Below are positions 1-8,829 of a DNA stretch of 61,040 nt, piece after piece. The notes beneath the pieces were generated by a model, which was not told the origin of the DNA, made no database searches, and worked only from the letters and a program-made list of their open reading frames with translations. Positions within the stretch are counted from its first letter, which is position 1, and each line of letters begins with the position of its first letter. A program made the position numbers and the translations under genes. Origin of the DNA: a virus; IMG/VR virus record IMGVR_UViG_3300033233_000042, positions 1 through 61,040 of that record. One strand, given 5' to 3'.

Positions 1-96
1 AACAGCTACCCCGCCCATTCCGATAGCTTCTACTGTATCCACAAAAGAAGGAGTAAATTTCTCTGTGACATGATCCTTTATGAATAAAGCGTCCAT
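1..96 (-). CDS. Large ejection/internal virion protein, N-terminal 32 codons only (copy A)
   Basis: Partial gene cut by the window edge. The start ATG complements bases 94-96, and the encoded residues match the first residues of the 1300-residue protein at 37,245-41,147 (MDALFIKDHVTEKF). A GGGAAAG ribosome site lies just upstream, and the gene begins 10 bases after the stop of the 537-residue gene. The role is inherited from the full copy: a giant T7 gp16-like candidate ejection protein. Confidence 0.85.
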   Translation of the reverse strand, partial: MDALFIKDHVTEKFTPSFVDTVEAIGMGGVAV

Positions 97-106
97 GTTA
101 CTTTCC

Positions 107-1720
107 CTACTCTATGACTGTATATTTCGGATCCTCTAGCATCTTGTTAATGGCACCCCAGAGAGTCTTATCATTTGTGTTCTCCACAGCCTTAGTGGCT
201 ACTTCTTGTAATTGATCCATGATCTTCCTAGCTTCCGCATAGTTTCCCTTGACAATCTGTTCTTCTAGTTGTCTCTTTAGCTCAAGGAACGACTTATAGT
301 ATCCTACATCAACTTTCTTTTCTTTTCTGGGCATACTAGGAACCCTGATACCATACACAGAACCAAGCAGGGCAGCTTGTCTCCTGAGTTCTTCTGCCTT
401 CTTACTGTCGGTCTTTTCTACTTCGTCCGCTTGTCTATATAACTGATCTATCTCTTCTGCAGCCCTAGCTTTTACATCAACATGCCTTTCCCAGGCATCA
501 CCACCGCTTCTTACGACTTTCCTAGCAGCCATCATAGCGTCATGTAACATTCTCGTGTTGAATTTGAGCCACTCCAGCTTGTTCTGCTCTAACATCTTAA
601 GATTCATTAGTTTTTCCTGGTGTGAAAGCGTCATATCTTTCAATATCGCATCCCGATCGTTTCTCAGCTTTTCCAAGAGGATGTCTCCATGCAGCTTTGC
701 CTTCTCTAACTCGAATTTGAATCGCTCCAGTTGGCGCTTATATTCTTCTTCGTCCATCTCCTTCCACTGCTTCATAACACTTGGTAGAGCGCTAGTAAAC
801 CCAAGAACAGAAGTCCCACCCATACCAATTGCAGCAAGACCTGTAATAGCAATCGCAAGATTTCTGAAGAGTTCATTCTTCTTTGTTTCATCCTTGATCT
901 CATAGTTTATGAGCGGCTTATACACCTCCAGTAGCTTATCGTATATTTTGTTGGACATATCCACATACTTGCTCATTAAGTCTGCCAGCTTAACATCCGC
1001 CTCTTCTGCTTTCTTTTTGTATTCCTCTATGTTCCCTTTGAACAACTCATTGATAGCACTAACTGTAGATTGCTCGATGATGGAGGGGCTTTCTCCTCCG
1101 AGAGCGGTTGCAAGTTTCTCATGCGTGCTGGACAAGGGGGAAGTGGAAAGCTTAGGTTCAGGGCTAGGCTTAGGGATCTTACCTGTTACTACGCTTTTTC
1201 CCTTACTTACTCTTGGTGCAAAACCTCCGGTTTCATCTACAATAGGAGTGTCTTTACCAACAAGCTTTACCAGCTCCCCTAGAACCTCTTTTTCCGCATC
1301 CGAAAGTCTACCTCCAGAAGCTTCAGTGGCCATAGAATAGGCATTTGCGAAGGATTCCATAGTATATGGGAACCCGCCATATTTCATTACTTCGAGCGCC
1401 TTCTTTACTTTCTCCTCGTTAAGCTTAGACATCAACTCCTGAACTTTGGCGCTTACATCTACCTCTTGCTTCTGCTCCTGTTGCTCTTGCTTTTGCTCTT
1501 GCCGCTTGGTCTCACTAGGGGATTGAGCAGGTTTACCAAACAGTTTCTGTAGGCCATCGTCTACAAAGGATAGAGATTTCCTAACGATCTCCGCTACTGT
1601 TCCGTAAGCATCCTGGGCACCAGGCTTGGGAATTTTCCCTGTTACTACCGTCTTCCGGTCATCGTCTTTAGGAACTGCCCCTACTACTACTGCATCCCCA
1701 ATAATTCCTTCCAAAGACAT
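107..1720 (-). CDS. Candidate internal virion/ejection protein, 537 aa (copy A)
   Basis: Seen: a long helical protein with a Gln/Glu/Lys-rich low-complexity patch at about residues 65-88. A central Gly/Ala hydrophobic stretch (about 285-315) is flanked by long charged helices likely to be coiled coils. The short segment VVTGKIPKP occurs twice (near residues 25 and 177). The start ATG follows AGGAGGG. Context: it sits between a 200-residue membrane-anchored protein and the 1300-residue protein, the position of gp15 between gp14 and gp16 in T7. The ejection role is inferred from order and size only. The B homologue is 542 aa. Confidence 0.7.
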   Translation of the reverse strand: MSLEGIIGDAVVVGAVPKDDDRKTVVTGKIPKPGAQDAYGTVAEIVRKSLSFVDDGLQKLFGKPAQSPSETKRQEQKQEQQEQKQEVDVSAKVQELMSKLNEEKVKKALEVMKYGGFPYTMESFANAYSMATEASGGRLSDAEKEVLGELVKLVGKDTPIVDETGGFAPRVSKGKSVVTGKIPKPSPEPKLSTSPLSSTHEKLATALGGESPSIIEQSTVSAINELFKGNIEEYKKKAEEADVKLADLMSKYVDMSNKIYDKLLEVYKPLINYEIKDETKKNELFRNLAIAITGLAAIGMGGTSVLGFTSALPSVMKQWKEMDEEEYKRQLERFKFELEKAKLHGDILLEKLRNDRDAILKDMTLSHQEKLMNLKMLEQNKLEWLKFNTRMLHDAMMAARKVVRSGGDAWERHVDVKARAAEEIDQLYRQADEVEKTDSKKAEELRRQAALLGSVYGIRVPSMPRKEKKVDVGYYKSFLELKRQLEEQIVKGNYAEARKIMDQLQEVATKAVENTNDKTLWGAINKMLEDPKYTVIE

Positions 1721-1729
1721 GACACCCTC

Positions 1730-2332
1730 CTATGCGCCCCAAGCTGTCTTTTGCCAGTCTTCCCAGGCTTTGCTCAGACTAGAAAATCCACTAGATAGAC
1801 CCTGCATAGCTCCAGATGTGGTTGCAGCTGTTGCCTGAGTTCCAGCAAGATACCCTTGCGTAGCGGTTCCGTAGGCCTGCAGTTCCCTGGTCAAAATATC
1901 AATATCCGCTTCTGCTAGCCCCTGCTGACTAAGAGCTGTCTTTAGCTGTTGATTCAGAAGATCATAATAAGTGTTCTGATACCATCTGTCCAACTCAGCC
2001 TTCGCCTGCAAAGCTACGGAGGAATTAGCTAACCCCCTAGCACTAAGATTGGACATGACCTGCTCATACTTCTGTCTATATGCTTCATCTAGCATGTTCT
2101 TATACTGAGGTAACAACTGTCCAGCACGATACTGCTCTAGAGCCTGGGCTATATTCTGTCTGGCTTGCTCAGAGAGACCACTGATAGAAGGGAGTCTAGC
2201 CCGGATTTGACTGAAGACCTCCCTTGGAATTTTCGGGCTAGGAGGCTTCGGAGCGTTTATAAGCCCATAAATAGACGTCCCTATTGCTGTTAAACCTGCT
2301 ATTGCTGTAATTATTGGTGCTACTGCCGCCAT
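1730..2332 (-). CDS. Candidate internal virion protein, 200 aa, T7 gp14-like in position (copy A)
   Basis: Seen: a hydrophobic N-terminal segment (about residues 4-24, Ala/Ile-rich) is followed by Gln/Ala-rich helices. The start ATG has GGAGGATAAGCC upstream. T7 gp14 is of similar size with a membrane-active N terminus and lies before gp15/gp16; the same order appears here. Function is inferred from synteny, not from recognised motifs. It is nearly identical to the B copy at 42,787-43,389. Confidence 0.65.
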   Translation of the reverse strand: MAAVAPIITAIAGLTAIGTSIYGLINAPKPPSPKIPREVFSQIRARLPSISGLSEQARQNIAQALEQYRAGQLLPQYKNMLDEAYRQKYEQVMSNLSARGLANSSVALQAKAELDRWYQNTYYDLLNQQLKTALSQQGLAEADIDILTRELQAYGTATQGYLAGTQATAATTSGAMQGLSSGFSSLSKAWEDWQKTAWGA

Positions 2333-2335
2333 GGC

Positions 2336-2848
2336 TTATCCTCCATACCATTTTCTAAACTGCTCTTCTATGTCAAACCCTTGTATTCCAAGTTCGGCCA
2401 TAGATCTATTGATACCCTCTTTCCATTCCTGCCACGACTTCTGTATATTACTAAAGTCGAGGTGAGAGCCAAATCTCCTGGATCCTTCTGTCGCAAGCTT
2501 AAATGTTTGATAAGCCTCCGGAGAACTGACGGTAGAAGCAATCTCTTGCGCAACAGGAGCTGTTCTCTGTTGATATGATTGTATATTCTTCTGCAAAGAA
2601 GACTGGAAGAAATCCCTAAGATTACTATAATCTCCGATTGCTCCCGTGGTTTGTGTTCTCTCTCCGTATGTCAACGCCTTCTGGAAGGCAGGACTTACCT
2701 TTTCACTATACTGCTTCATTAGAGCGCTCATTACCGTAGTATACAGATCAGAAGCAACATTGGGCGATGGACTAGAGGAGGAAATTCTCTGCATGAACTC
2801 CTGATATTCCTTCTGCCACTGTGGTATATGTGGTTTTCTCGCTCCCAT
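2336..2848 (-). CDS. Unknown virion-module protein, 170 aa (copy A)
   Basis: Not recognised. The protein is hydrophilic and probably helical, rich in Ser/Gln/Tyr, and ends FRKWYGG. The start ATG has a very strong AAGGAGGATAAGAA site even though it lies 77 bases inside the end of the upstream 136-residue gene in another frame. The same 77-base overlap is kept in copy B, which supports both reading frames. It lies in the ejection-protein cluster. Confidence 0.75.
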   Translation of the reverse strand: MGARKPHIPQWQKEYQEFMQRISSSSPSPNVASDLYTTVMSALMKQYSEKVSPAFQKALTYGERTQTTGAIGDYSNLRDFFQSSLQKNIQSYQQRTAPVAQEIASTVSSPEAYQTFKLATEGSRRFGSHLDFSNIQKSWQEWKEGINRSMAELGIQGFDIEEQFRKWYGG

Positions 2849-3182
2849 TTCTTATCCTCCTTAAGACCCATTTTCTGGCTTTGCTGTCCCAGTAGAGTAG
2901 ATGAGTAAACATTTCTTTCCCTAACCTAAGAAGGGACAGCACGTCTTTTATATCTTTTATACTTCCCCAGAAATGATATACTAGTCCCACTTCGCCTTCA
3001 AGTCTTAAGTCGTCTAGATAAAAATCCTGCGTTTCAACTATCCTTTTTGCGGTCTCTAGATCTGTTCTGCAGTAGACAACAAGAAAATCCCTATGGGCGA
3101 AGTAGAGACCGTTCTTAAGCATAGCATCAATTAACTCGAAGATTATCTTGTTCTGTTCTAGATGATATAGATACCTTTCCAC
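2772..3182 (-). CDS. Unknown late protein, 136 aa, GTG start (copy A)
   Basis: Not recognised. The GTG start at 3182 is preceded by AGGAGGTTAAAGG, and the same codon and site are used in copy B. The protein is mixed alpha/beta with a basic segment (RKWVLRRI) near residue 105. It overlaps the upstream 207-residue gene by 56 bases and the downstream gene by 77. In position and length it resembles T7 gp13 (138 aa), but I see no sequence signature and do not assign that function. Confidence 0.75.
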   Translation of the reverse strand: MERYLYHLEQNKIIFELIDAMLKNGLYFAHRDFLVVYCRTDLETAKRIVETQDFYLDDLRLEGEVGLVYHFWGSIKDIKDVLSLLRLGKEMFTHLLYWDSKARKWVLRRIRNGSEKTTYTTVAEGISGVHAENFLL

Positions 3183-3750
3183 CCTTTAACCTCCTGAATT
3201 GCTCAGCTAAACAATCATATTGCAATACAAAGAACTTATGGATATCATCGCTAGTTAGAAAAGAACAAGCTCTATAAACCACCAACATTTTATAGACTTC
3301 TGGGATAAGATCATCTTTCTCTTCTTCATCGCTCTCTTTCTCAAATCGCTTAAACCATGGTAAGTAAACAACATCTAGAACGCCTTTGTAGATCCCAGCT
3401 GGAATCAAAATAATTCTGCCACCTTCTAGCCGATATCCACACGGATATATCTCTCTATCAAACAATCCCTTGCGCACTTCCGCTTGTATCCCCGGGGTAT
3501 CCAGCAACTTAACCCTTACGTCAGGAAACTGATAAGACGTAAAATAGACTCTCTTGGGAATACCTACAAAGCCGTCCACACCCCATCCATTTACCACGAA
3601 GGAACAACCATCATACAACTCCATGTCGCTCGCAACCCACAGTCTGGCAGAATTGATTGCTTCCACTAACCTGATTTCATCTATGCCCAGTTCTCGTGGT
3701 TCAATAAATACCCTAATACTTCTCAGATAATCACCAAGCCTAACTGACAT
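3127..3750 (-). CDS. Tail adaptor-like protein, 207 aa (copy A)
   Basis: Seen: the architecture resembles the other adaptor at 6,127-6,747. It has an opening helix (LGDYLRSIRVFIEPRE), an INSARLWVASD helix, a beta-rich middle and a closing helical part with LIPEVYKMLVVYRACSFL. Such short proteins form head-tail or nozzle adaptor rings in podoviruses. The start ATG follows GGAGGAATACA. An acidic run (ESDEEEKDD) lies near residue 145. The adaptor role is inferred from the paired architecture and its place after the nozzle gene. Confidence 0.6.
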   Translation of the reverse strand: MSVRLGDYLRSIRVFIEPRELGIDEIRLVEAINSARLWVASDMELYDGCSFVVNGWGVDGFVGIPKRVYFTSYQFPDVRVKLLDTPGIQAEVRKGLFDREIYPCGYRLEGGRIILIPAGIYKGVLDVVYLPWFKRFEKESDEEEKDDLIPEVYKMLVVYRACSFLTSDDIHKFFVLQYDCLAEQFRRLKGGKVSISSRTEQDNLRVN

Positions 3751-4114
3751 TGTATTCCTCCGATAACTGTTGAAACACTGCGTCTATATCCTGATGCATT
3801 ATATATTCTACCATCTTAAGTTGCTCAAAGGAACCAGCAGGTAAAATCTTTGGTATAAAGATAACAGGAACAGGAAGAGACGCTAGAACAGAATGTAACG
3901 TATCGTTCAAGAACTGATGAAACTGAAGATTGATCTGTATGAACTCTCTCTGATCTCTTACTTCTCTTAATATAAGCTCGAAAGGAAGAATTGTTGGGAC
4001 ATTCAGATTCAGAGAGCGAATGATCGCATTCGTAGTCTCAACAAAGCCAATATGATCTTGCGTAGCATTCTCAATAAATTTAAGCTCATCATCCTCTATC
4101 TTGACCCTAACCAT
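3740..4114 (-). CDS. Unknown tail-module protein, 124 aa (copy A)
   Basis: Not recognised. A helical protein with an acidic N terminus and a Leu/Pro-rich middle. It overlaps the stop of the 675-residue nozzle gene by 19 bases and the start of the following adaptor by 11, so translation is probably coupled; its own ribosome site is weak. It is conserved in B (127 aa with a slightly longer C terminus). Confidence 0.7.
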   Translation of the reverse strand: MVRVKIEDDELKFIENATQDHIGFVETTNAIIRSLNLNVPTILPFELILREVRDQREFIQINLQFHQFLNDTLHSVLASLPVPVIFIPKILPAGSFEQLKMVEYIMHQDIDAVFQQLSEEYNVS

Positions 4115-6123
4115 GCTGGAGTCTGCCCATAGAAGTAGTTGATTTCTCCAAGCAGAGTAAGCTTCATTTTGATAAAGTGAACATACATAAACACATCAGA
4201 ATCCTCCGAGAGCTCTAACCAGAGGTAAACGCCTTTCTTTTGCAGTGCAGGTTTATATCCAACCAGGTCAGTGTAGTATTGGACGAGCCTTTCAAAGACA
4301 TACTCATCATCGAATCCGACCTTTATTGGACAGGCCACATTAGTCTTTATGAGTATCTCTCGTATATATTTGTATCTCTTGATGCCGAGATCAAACGGAC
4401 ATAATCTGACTGTCATCGGATAATACGTAGTCTGACTGAACATCACATGTAATGCCACAGTCCCTGTTTGGCCAGGATATGGATATCCGACTAGAGAGCA
4501 ATTCTCGCCGTTGGGATTTGTGAAACTTCGTATTGCCCGAAAAGGAAGCTGAAACCATACGTCATATTCTATGCAGTAACAGAGCGTAAGGTCATTATAT
4601 CTATACGGAATAGCTAGACAATTCTTATCCTCAAACATAAACGTTCCAGCTTTGAAATGATCTAATAACGGAACCTGATCTGCAACAAGATTATCTATCC
4701 GCTCCAATGTATTCGTCCTGAGCTTGTATATTCCAGTTTTATCCACAAGGAAGATCAGGTCTCGTATCACCATTAGAGTCGAGTTAGAAAACGGCATCAG
4801 AATACCCGTGTCCAGGAGGTAAAAACTGGAAGGAATATTCGATGCCACACTAGCAGAGAGAATGAATAGGTTGCCGTCTGTGAACACATAAAGCATATCG
4901 TTGATGACGTAGAGCCAGCTTATCCAAGAGACCGTTGGATGTGTAATAAGTATATATCCCCCACCCTCGGTAGAAAGAAAAACATCCTTTGGTGGAGTCC
5001 CAGAAGTCCAAGCAAGACCACCGGTGTCAGCAAGCGTGGTAGATGTTGTTTCTACATATTGCCCCTCTCCGCCGCTTGTCGTCCCTCTCCAGACACGATA
5101 TTTAACAGCGCCAGACGGAGCATCCCACGTTAAAACAACTGTCCCGTTCTCTACGAAATTGGCATTCACCCAAGTGAGAGTTCCATTATCTACAAGAGAT
5201 GTTCCTGTGACGTCTACATACTGATTCTCCTGCCCAGCTGATGTTCCTCTCCACACTCTGTATCTAGATACACCTTCGACAGGAGACCAAGAGAGAGTCA
5301 CTGTCTTATTTGTGTTATCGGTCGTAGCAGATACTTCATTTGTAGCTCTATGAACATTATTTGCATCATCTAGGGAAGAGACACGGTAGTAATACGTCCC
5401 TGCCGCAAGATTCCCGCCAGCAGAAGCCAGTATAGTTAAATTTGTAGGGGCGACGTATATCGTAGCCTTAACTTCCACGCTGAGTCCTGTCCACCCACCA
5501 TCGCCGGCACTAGCAGAGATCTTATAATAATAGGTTCCTGTTAAATTGCCTCCAGAGGCATAATTTACCTTGGGATTTTGGGGAACCGTAGTATTGGTAG
5601 CAAAGTTTGTCTTGCTTACATCCTGAAAATCTACCGAGGAAAAGTAGAGCGTTTTACCATTGGCCACAAAGAGGCGACCTCGATAGACGCAAGCTCTATC
5701 ACCATTTGCAGTGTTGTATGTTGAAAGAAGAGTTCCATCTCGTTTAAATCTATAAATCTTGCTATTGGTAGTAACAAAAAAGAGCAGGTCATCATATCCA
5801 CCTGCCCACTGAACATCCTCATCTACCGTCACCTTAATAGACGTCTTGTTAACTGTATCTACAACCTCGCAGGACTTACCGAGCCAGAGATAAGCATACC
5901 TTCCATCGTTGTTGAACCCATTCAGAGCACCAAAAGAAGAAGTGAAGAAGGCGGTGCTCTTAGGAACTTTCTTCCACCCGAGCTTGAGGTCTGGCATGGC
6001 CGTGAGTTTCTGGCACATCCCAGGTTTGGTTGTGGCATCTCCAACATTAGTTGCCAATCCCAGGATGTGGAAGTCTTGTTCAACATTTTGAACAATCTCG
6101 CTCTGCTTCCTTCGCTTAGCCAT
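4096..6123 (-). CDS. Tail nozzle/tubular protein with fibronectin-III-like repeats, 675 aa (copy A)
   Basis: Seen: a beta-rich protein in three parts. A propeller-like N-terminal region (about 1-190) is followed by two or three repeats around residues 195-375 with YYYRVSSLD and SRYRVWRGT patterns typical of fibronectin type III-like strands, then a beta-rich C terminus. Size and position right after an adaptor match T7 gp12 (tail tubular protein B). The repeats diverge most between copies A and B while both flanks are highly conserved. Nozzle assignment is by family pattern and order; no enzyme motif was seen. Confidence 0.75.
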   Translation of the reverse strand: MAKRRKQSEIVQNVEQDFHILGLATNVGDATTKPGMCQKLTAMPDLKLGWKKVPKSTAFFTSSFGALNGFNNDGRYAYLWLGKSCEVVDTVNKTSIKVTVDEDVQWAGGYDDLLFFVTTNSKIYRFKRDGTLLSTYNTANGDRACVYRGRLFVANGKTLYFSSVDFQDVSKTNFATNTTVPQNPKVNYASGGNLTGTYYYKISASAGDGGWTGLSVEVKATIYVAPTNLTILASAGGNLAAGTYYYRVSSLDDANNVHRATNEVSATTDNTNKTVTLSWSPVEGVSRYRVWRGTSAGQENQYVDVTGTSLVDNGTLTWVNANFVENGTVVLTWDAPSGAVKYRVWRGTTSGGEGQYVETTSTTLADTGGLAWTSGTPPKDVFLSTEGGGYILITHPTVSWISWLYVINDMLYVFTDGNLFILSASVASNIPSSFYLLDTGILMPFSNSTLMVIRDLIFLVDKTGIYKLRTNTLERIDNLVADQVPLLDHFKAGTFMFEDKNCLAIPYRYNDLTLCYCIEYDVWFQLPFRAIRSFTNPNGENCSLVGYPYPGQTGTVALHVMFSQTTYYPMTVRLCPFDLGIKRYKYIREILIKTNVACPIKVGFDDEYVFERLVQYYTDLVGYKPALQKKGVYLWLELSEDSDVFMYVHFIKMKLTLLGEINYFYGQTPAWLGSR

Positions 6124-6126
6124 GTC

Positions 6127-6747
6127 CTAGCCTCTCGCTCGAACACTTCTGAAAAGCTCCATCTTCCACTGGTTATTAAAGAACTCTGCCAGAGTGAACT
6201 GCATATCATTCATAGCAAGCATATAAGCCATACGGAGAGCAACACAATCTAACAACTCGTCTGGGATAAGATCCTCCTGATCATAGAGATTATACATTTG
6301 ACTGACCAAAGGCGTATAGAGTATGTCGATATACTCATTCTCTTGGTGATTCCAGGTAGACGGAACAATAGATACTGTCTTCTCGACTTGATCGTATATA
6401 TACCCAATCGGTTCTACATCCTTTATAACATCGTCATAAGTAACCTGATCTAGCTTCTTAACATAGTTCCTATCCGGATTCACATAATACACACGCCACA
6501 CCCTAGAGATATTAGTAAGAGGGGCGTTACCAAGAATATACCAGGTGGTATAGAGATTCCATGTAGGACGGTCAAACCACCTAGCATATTTGTTAACGGA
6601 AGAATGCGTGCTCTTCTTGAGGCAAAAATTATCCGCTACATCCTGTCTGGCTTTATTGAGGATTCTATACAAAAGAGGTGATTCATCGTAGGCGACAGGA
6701 TAAAAATCAAACAGCCTACGGAAATAATCAGCCGCCGTTAGGCTCAT
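6127..6747 (-). CDS. Tail adaptor (T7 gp11-like), 206 aa (copy A)
   Basis: Seen: an N-terminal helix YFRRLFDFYP, LLYRILNKARQDVADNF, a beta middle containing DRPTWNLYTTWY, and C-terminal helices with LIPDELLDCVALRMAYML. This is the usual layout of phage adaptor/gatekeeper proteins. The ATGA overlap with the upstream gene implies translational coupling. The motif W-x-DRPxWxxYTTW(W/Y) also occurs in the unrelated protein at 15,063-15,665. Confidence 0.75.
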   Translation of the reverse strand: MSLTAADYFRRLFDFYPVAYDESPLLYRILNKARQDVADNFCLKKSTHSSVNKYARWFDRPTWNLYTTWYILGNAPLTNISRVWRVYYVNPDRNYVKKLDQVTYDDVIKDVEPIGYIYDQVEKTVSIVPSTWNHQENEYIDILYTPLVSQMYNLYDQEDLIPDELLDCVALRMAYMLAMNDMQFTLAEFFNNQWKMELFRSVRARG

Positions 6748-7061
6748 GCCTTCCTAGTCCGTCTCTCTATTACCTTTCCTGTCTCAAACTGCAAACCCTT
6801 TAAGTAATCAATAGTCACAATATTGACTTTATCTGCATCTGGATCGTCCTTAAGCTCTTTCATTACAGCAGGCTCAAACTTCAAGAACTCGAGCCTCTTT
6901 CTGCATACGTCGTAATGATGATCGTCGGTAGCCCCATAGCCCAGGAACTCCACACAGAGAGCATCTGGGACTACCGTGTCTGCATTTGGGTCTAATTCGT
7001 ATATCTTCCCATCCGTTCTATCAAAGAGGATGAGCCTCCTGTCCTGATTCTTAACTATCAT
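6744..7061 (-). CDS. Unknown head-tail region protein, 105 aa (copy A)
   Basis: Not recognised. A short mixed-charge protein with an RRLILFDRTDGK opening and a basic end (ERRTRKA). I chose ATG 7061, because GAGGAG lies seven bases upstream of it; a TTG two codons earlier would be too close. It lies between capsid and adaptor genes, so a head-completion role is possible but unproven. Confidence 0.75.
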   Translation of the reverse strand: MIVKNQDRRLILFDRTDGKIYELDPNADTVVPDALCVEFLGYGATDDHHYDVCRKRLEFLKFEPAVMKELKDDPDADKVNIVTIDYLKGLQFETGKVIERRTRKA

Positions 7062-7076
7062 GCCCAATCTCCTCTG

Positions 7077-8141
7077 TTAGAGGTTCATGCTAGGAACACC
7101 CTTAATCACCAAATGCGCCTTTGGACGCTCAGACCACAACTGACCACCAATCAAGAACACGCTCAGCCAAGAGAGTTTAGCATTGATATACTCTGGTTGC
7201 CATTCGGTCGTGTAGAAGCTGAACGGGCTAGCAAAAGTGAAGTGGATATTGTTCAGATTAAGATAAATGATATCGCCAACATAGTTACCGCCACCAGCAT
7301 CGTATGGGCTAAGATAAGGATCCGGAAAGACCGGGACACCACCAACAATAACACCCTTCACGGTATGCTCTCTTACCTCGGTAATCTCTGCTACATGCCC
7401 GACATTGTATCTCTCAAGCGGAGTAAAGGACTCGATAATCTTTTGGAATGTAGCATAGTCAGTAAATCCACAAGAAGGCAAACCGAATATGTTCCCAACA
7501 TTTTTCATGTATTTGTTCACGCCTCTCTCAATACCCTGGTAGACGTTGGAAGCGTTGCCAAGATCGGTAGCATATGAATATTGAGTCCCAACCCACCAGG
7601 TATAAGTTGTCCTGTCTAGCTCACCAAATACACCAGAAATTCCAACCACATCGAGAATACCGTAAAACTCTTTGTCGTTTGTTCTGGATCTAATAAGATC
7701 GTTCGTAAGCTTTGCAAAGGTCTGAAGTCCGATATCGCTTACCTTAATTGCTAACTCATTTACAACCTTGTTTGGAGAGTCCGCTTGGGCAATCTCGAAC
7801 TCGTTCAATCTGATGGTATTGCCCATCACAGCAGGTTCAAAGATGGCATTTATTGTTTCTGCATTGAAATCGTTGATCGTAAAGTTACCGCTGGTATCGA
7901 GATACTGTGGGCTAGGAGAGCTGAGGTCAGGATAGACCGGCTGAACAATAAAAGCAGCCTGGAACGGTCTCTGATCCGCTCTCTCAAGGATAAGTCTCAC
8001 CATCGGTGAGATCTTAGGAAGATTCTGTGCCACTGCATAGGCAATAAAGTTTCTCCTAGTTGTGTCTAAGAAGCGTTTAAGCTGTGAAGAGTCTTGAAAA
8101 ACTCCACCGGTTAAGAACGGAATATTTACTGTCGTTGCCAT
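7077..8141 (-). CDS. Major capsid protein, 354 aa (copy A)
   Basis: Seen: the gene follows a scaffold-like gene and precedes head-tail genes, and its length and beta-rich composition suit an HK97-fold capsid subunit. N-terminal residues about 10-40 are helical, and the C terminus has aromatic strands (EYINAKLSWLSVF). It is the best-conserved structural protein between copies, with about 12 substitutions, mostly I/V, D/E or N/S. The ribosome site is GGGAGGTAATAGAGAG. Identity as capsid is inferred from order, size and conservation. Confidence 0.85.
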   Translation of the reverse strand: MATTVNIPFLTGGVFQDSSQLKRFLDTTRRNFIAYAVAQNLPKISPMVRLILERADQRPFQAAFIVQPVYPDLSSPSPQYLDTSGNFTINDFNAETINAIFEPAVMGNTIRLNEFEIAQADSPNKVVNELAIKVSDIGLQTFAKLTNDLIRSRTNDKEFYGILDVVGISGVFGELDRTTYTWWVGTQYSYATDLGNASNVYQGIERGVNKYMKNVGNIFGLPSCGFTDYATFQKIIESFTPLERYNVGHVAEITEVREHTVKGVIVGGVPVFPDPYLSPYDAGGGNYVGDIIYLNLNNIHFTFASPFSFYTTEWQPEYINAKLSWLSVFLIGGQLWSERPKAHLVIKGVPSMNL

Positions 8142-8150
8142 CTCTCTCTA

Positions 8151-8639
8151 TTACCTCCCTAACATTGATAATACATCTTCCATGAGCTTGTCCTTCCCAT
8201 CAATGCCAGAGTATCTCTTTATTACATCATCATCTTGTCTAGCACGAATGGGAAGGCTATTTCTCGATTTTTGAAGTCTTTCGCTCACATACAAACGAAC
8301 AGCCGTCTCGAAATTGATGATTCCGTTCTGCTTAGCAAAATCCAGAACATCTTGGAAATCGTCTCTAGAGAGACCATAACTCTCGAGAACCTTGATAAAC
8401 TGTTCTTCCTTTCGAGCCTTCTCCTGTTCCTCCAATTTCCTTTTTAGATTATCAATCTCTCCATCATACTGTTCCTTTATTCGCTTGACCTCTTTTTCAT
8501 ACGGAGGTTCAGGTAAGCTTATACCGAACTTATCCAGGAGGGTCTTCAAATGCGGACGAAGATCGGGATCCTCGTAGGCGCTCCTGATAAACTCCTGTAT
8601 CTCCCGCAATTGCTGTTCTGGAGCTTTCGTATCTTCCAT
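8151..8639 (-). CDS. Scaffolding protein, 162 aa (copy A)
   Basis: Seen: a highly charged helical protein with a long Lys/Glu coiled-coil segment at about residues 50-85 and a C-terminal helix ending EDVLSMLGR. It lies directly upstream of the capsid gene and downstream of the portal cluster. Short, charged coiled-coil proteins in this slot are scaffolds in podoviruses. The start follows GTAGGAGTAGGTT. The B copy has the same length. Confidence 0.8.
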   Translation of the reverse strand: MEDTKAPEQQLREIQEFIRSAYEDPDLRPHLKTLLDKFGISLPEPPYEKEVKRIKEQYDGEIDNLKRKLEEQEKARKEEQFIKVLESYGLSRDDFQDVLDFAKQNGIINFETAVRLYVSERLQKSRNSLPIRARQDDDVIKRYSGIDGKDKLMEDVLSMLGR

Positions 8640-8648
8640 AACCTACTC

Positions 8649-8819
8649 CTACTTGCTTTGAGCAACAGGTTTGTCTATCTTAATGTTCTTCCTATACTTA
8701 CTAAACAGCCCATCATTGGGCTCGCTATTTCGGGGATTATATCCCCAGTAATCACCCGTTACATACCCGCTGTATTTTCCTGGGTTAATTTTCTGAGTCC
8801 CTTTGCCTTTAGTAGCCAT
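8649..8819 (-). CDS. Small conserved protein, 56 aa (copy A)
   Basis: A short gene starting at ATG 8819 after AGGAGGATAAC and ending at TAG 8649. The product starts MATKGKGTQKINPGKYSGYV and is basic, Gly/Tyr/Asn-rich and probably unstructured. The B copy (49,702-49,872) has the same length and almost the same residues, so the gene is real. Function unknown; it lies between a Pro-rich protein and the scaffold. Confidence 0.8.
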   Translation of the reverse strand: MATKGKGTQKINPGKYSGYVTGDYWGYNPRNSEPNDGLFSKYRKNIKIDKPVAQSK

Positions 8820-8829
8820 GTTATCCTCC

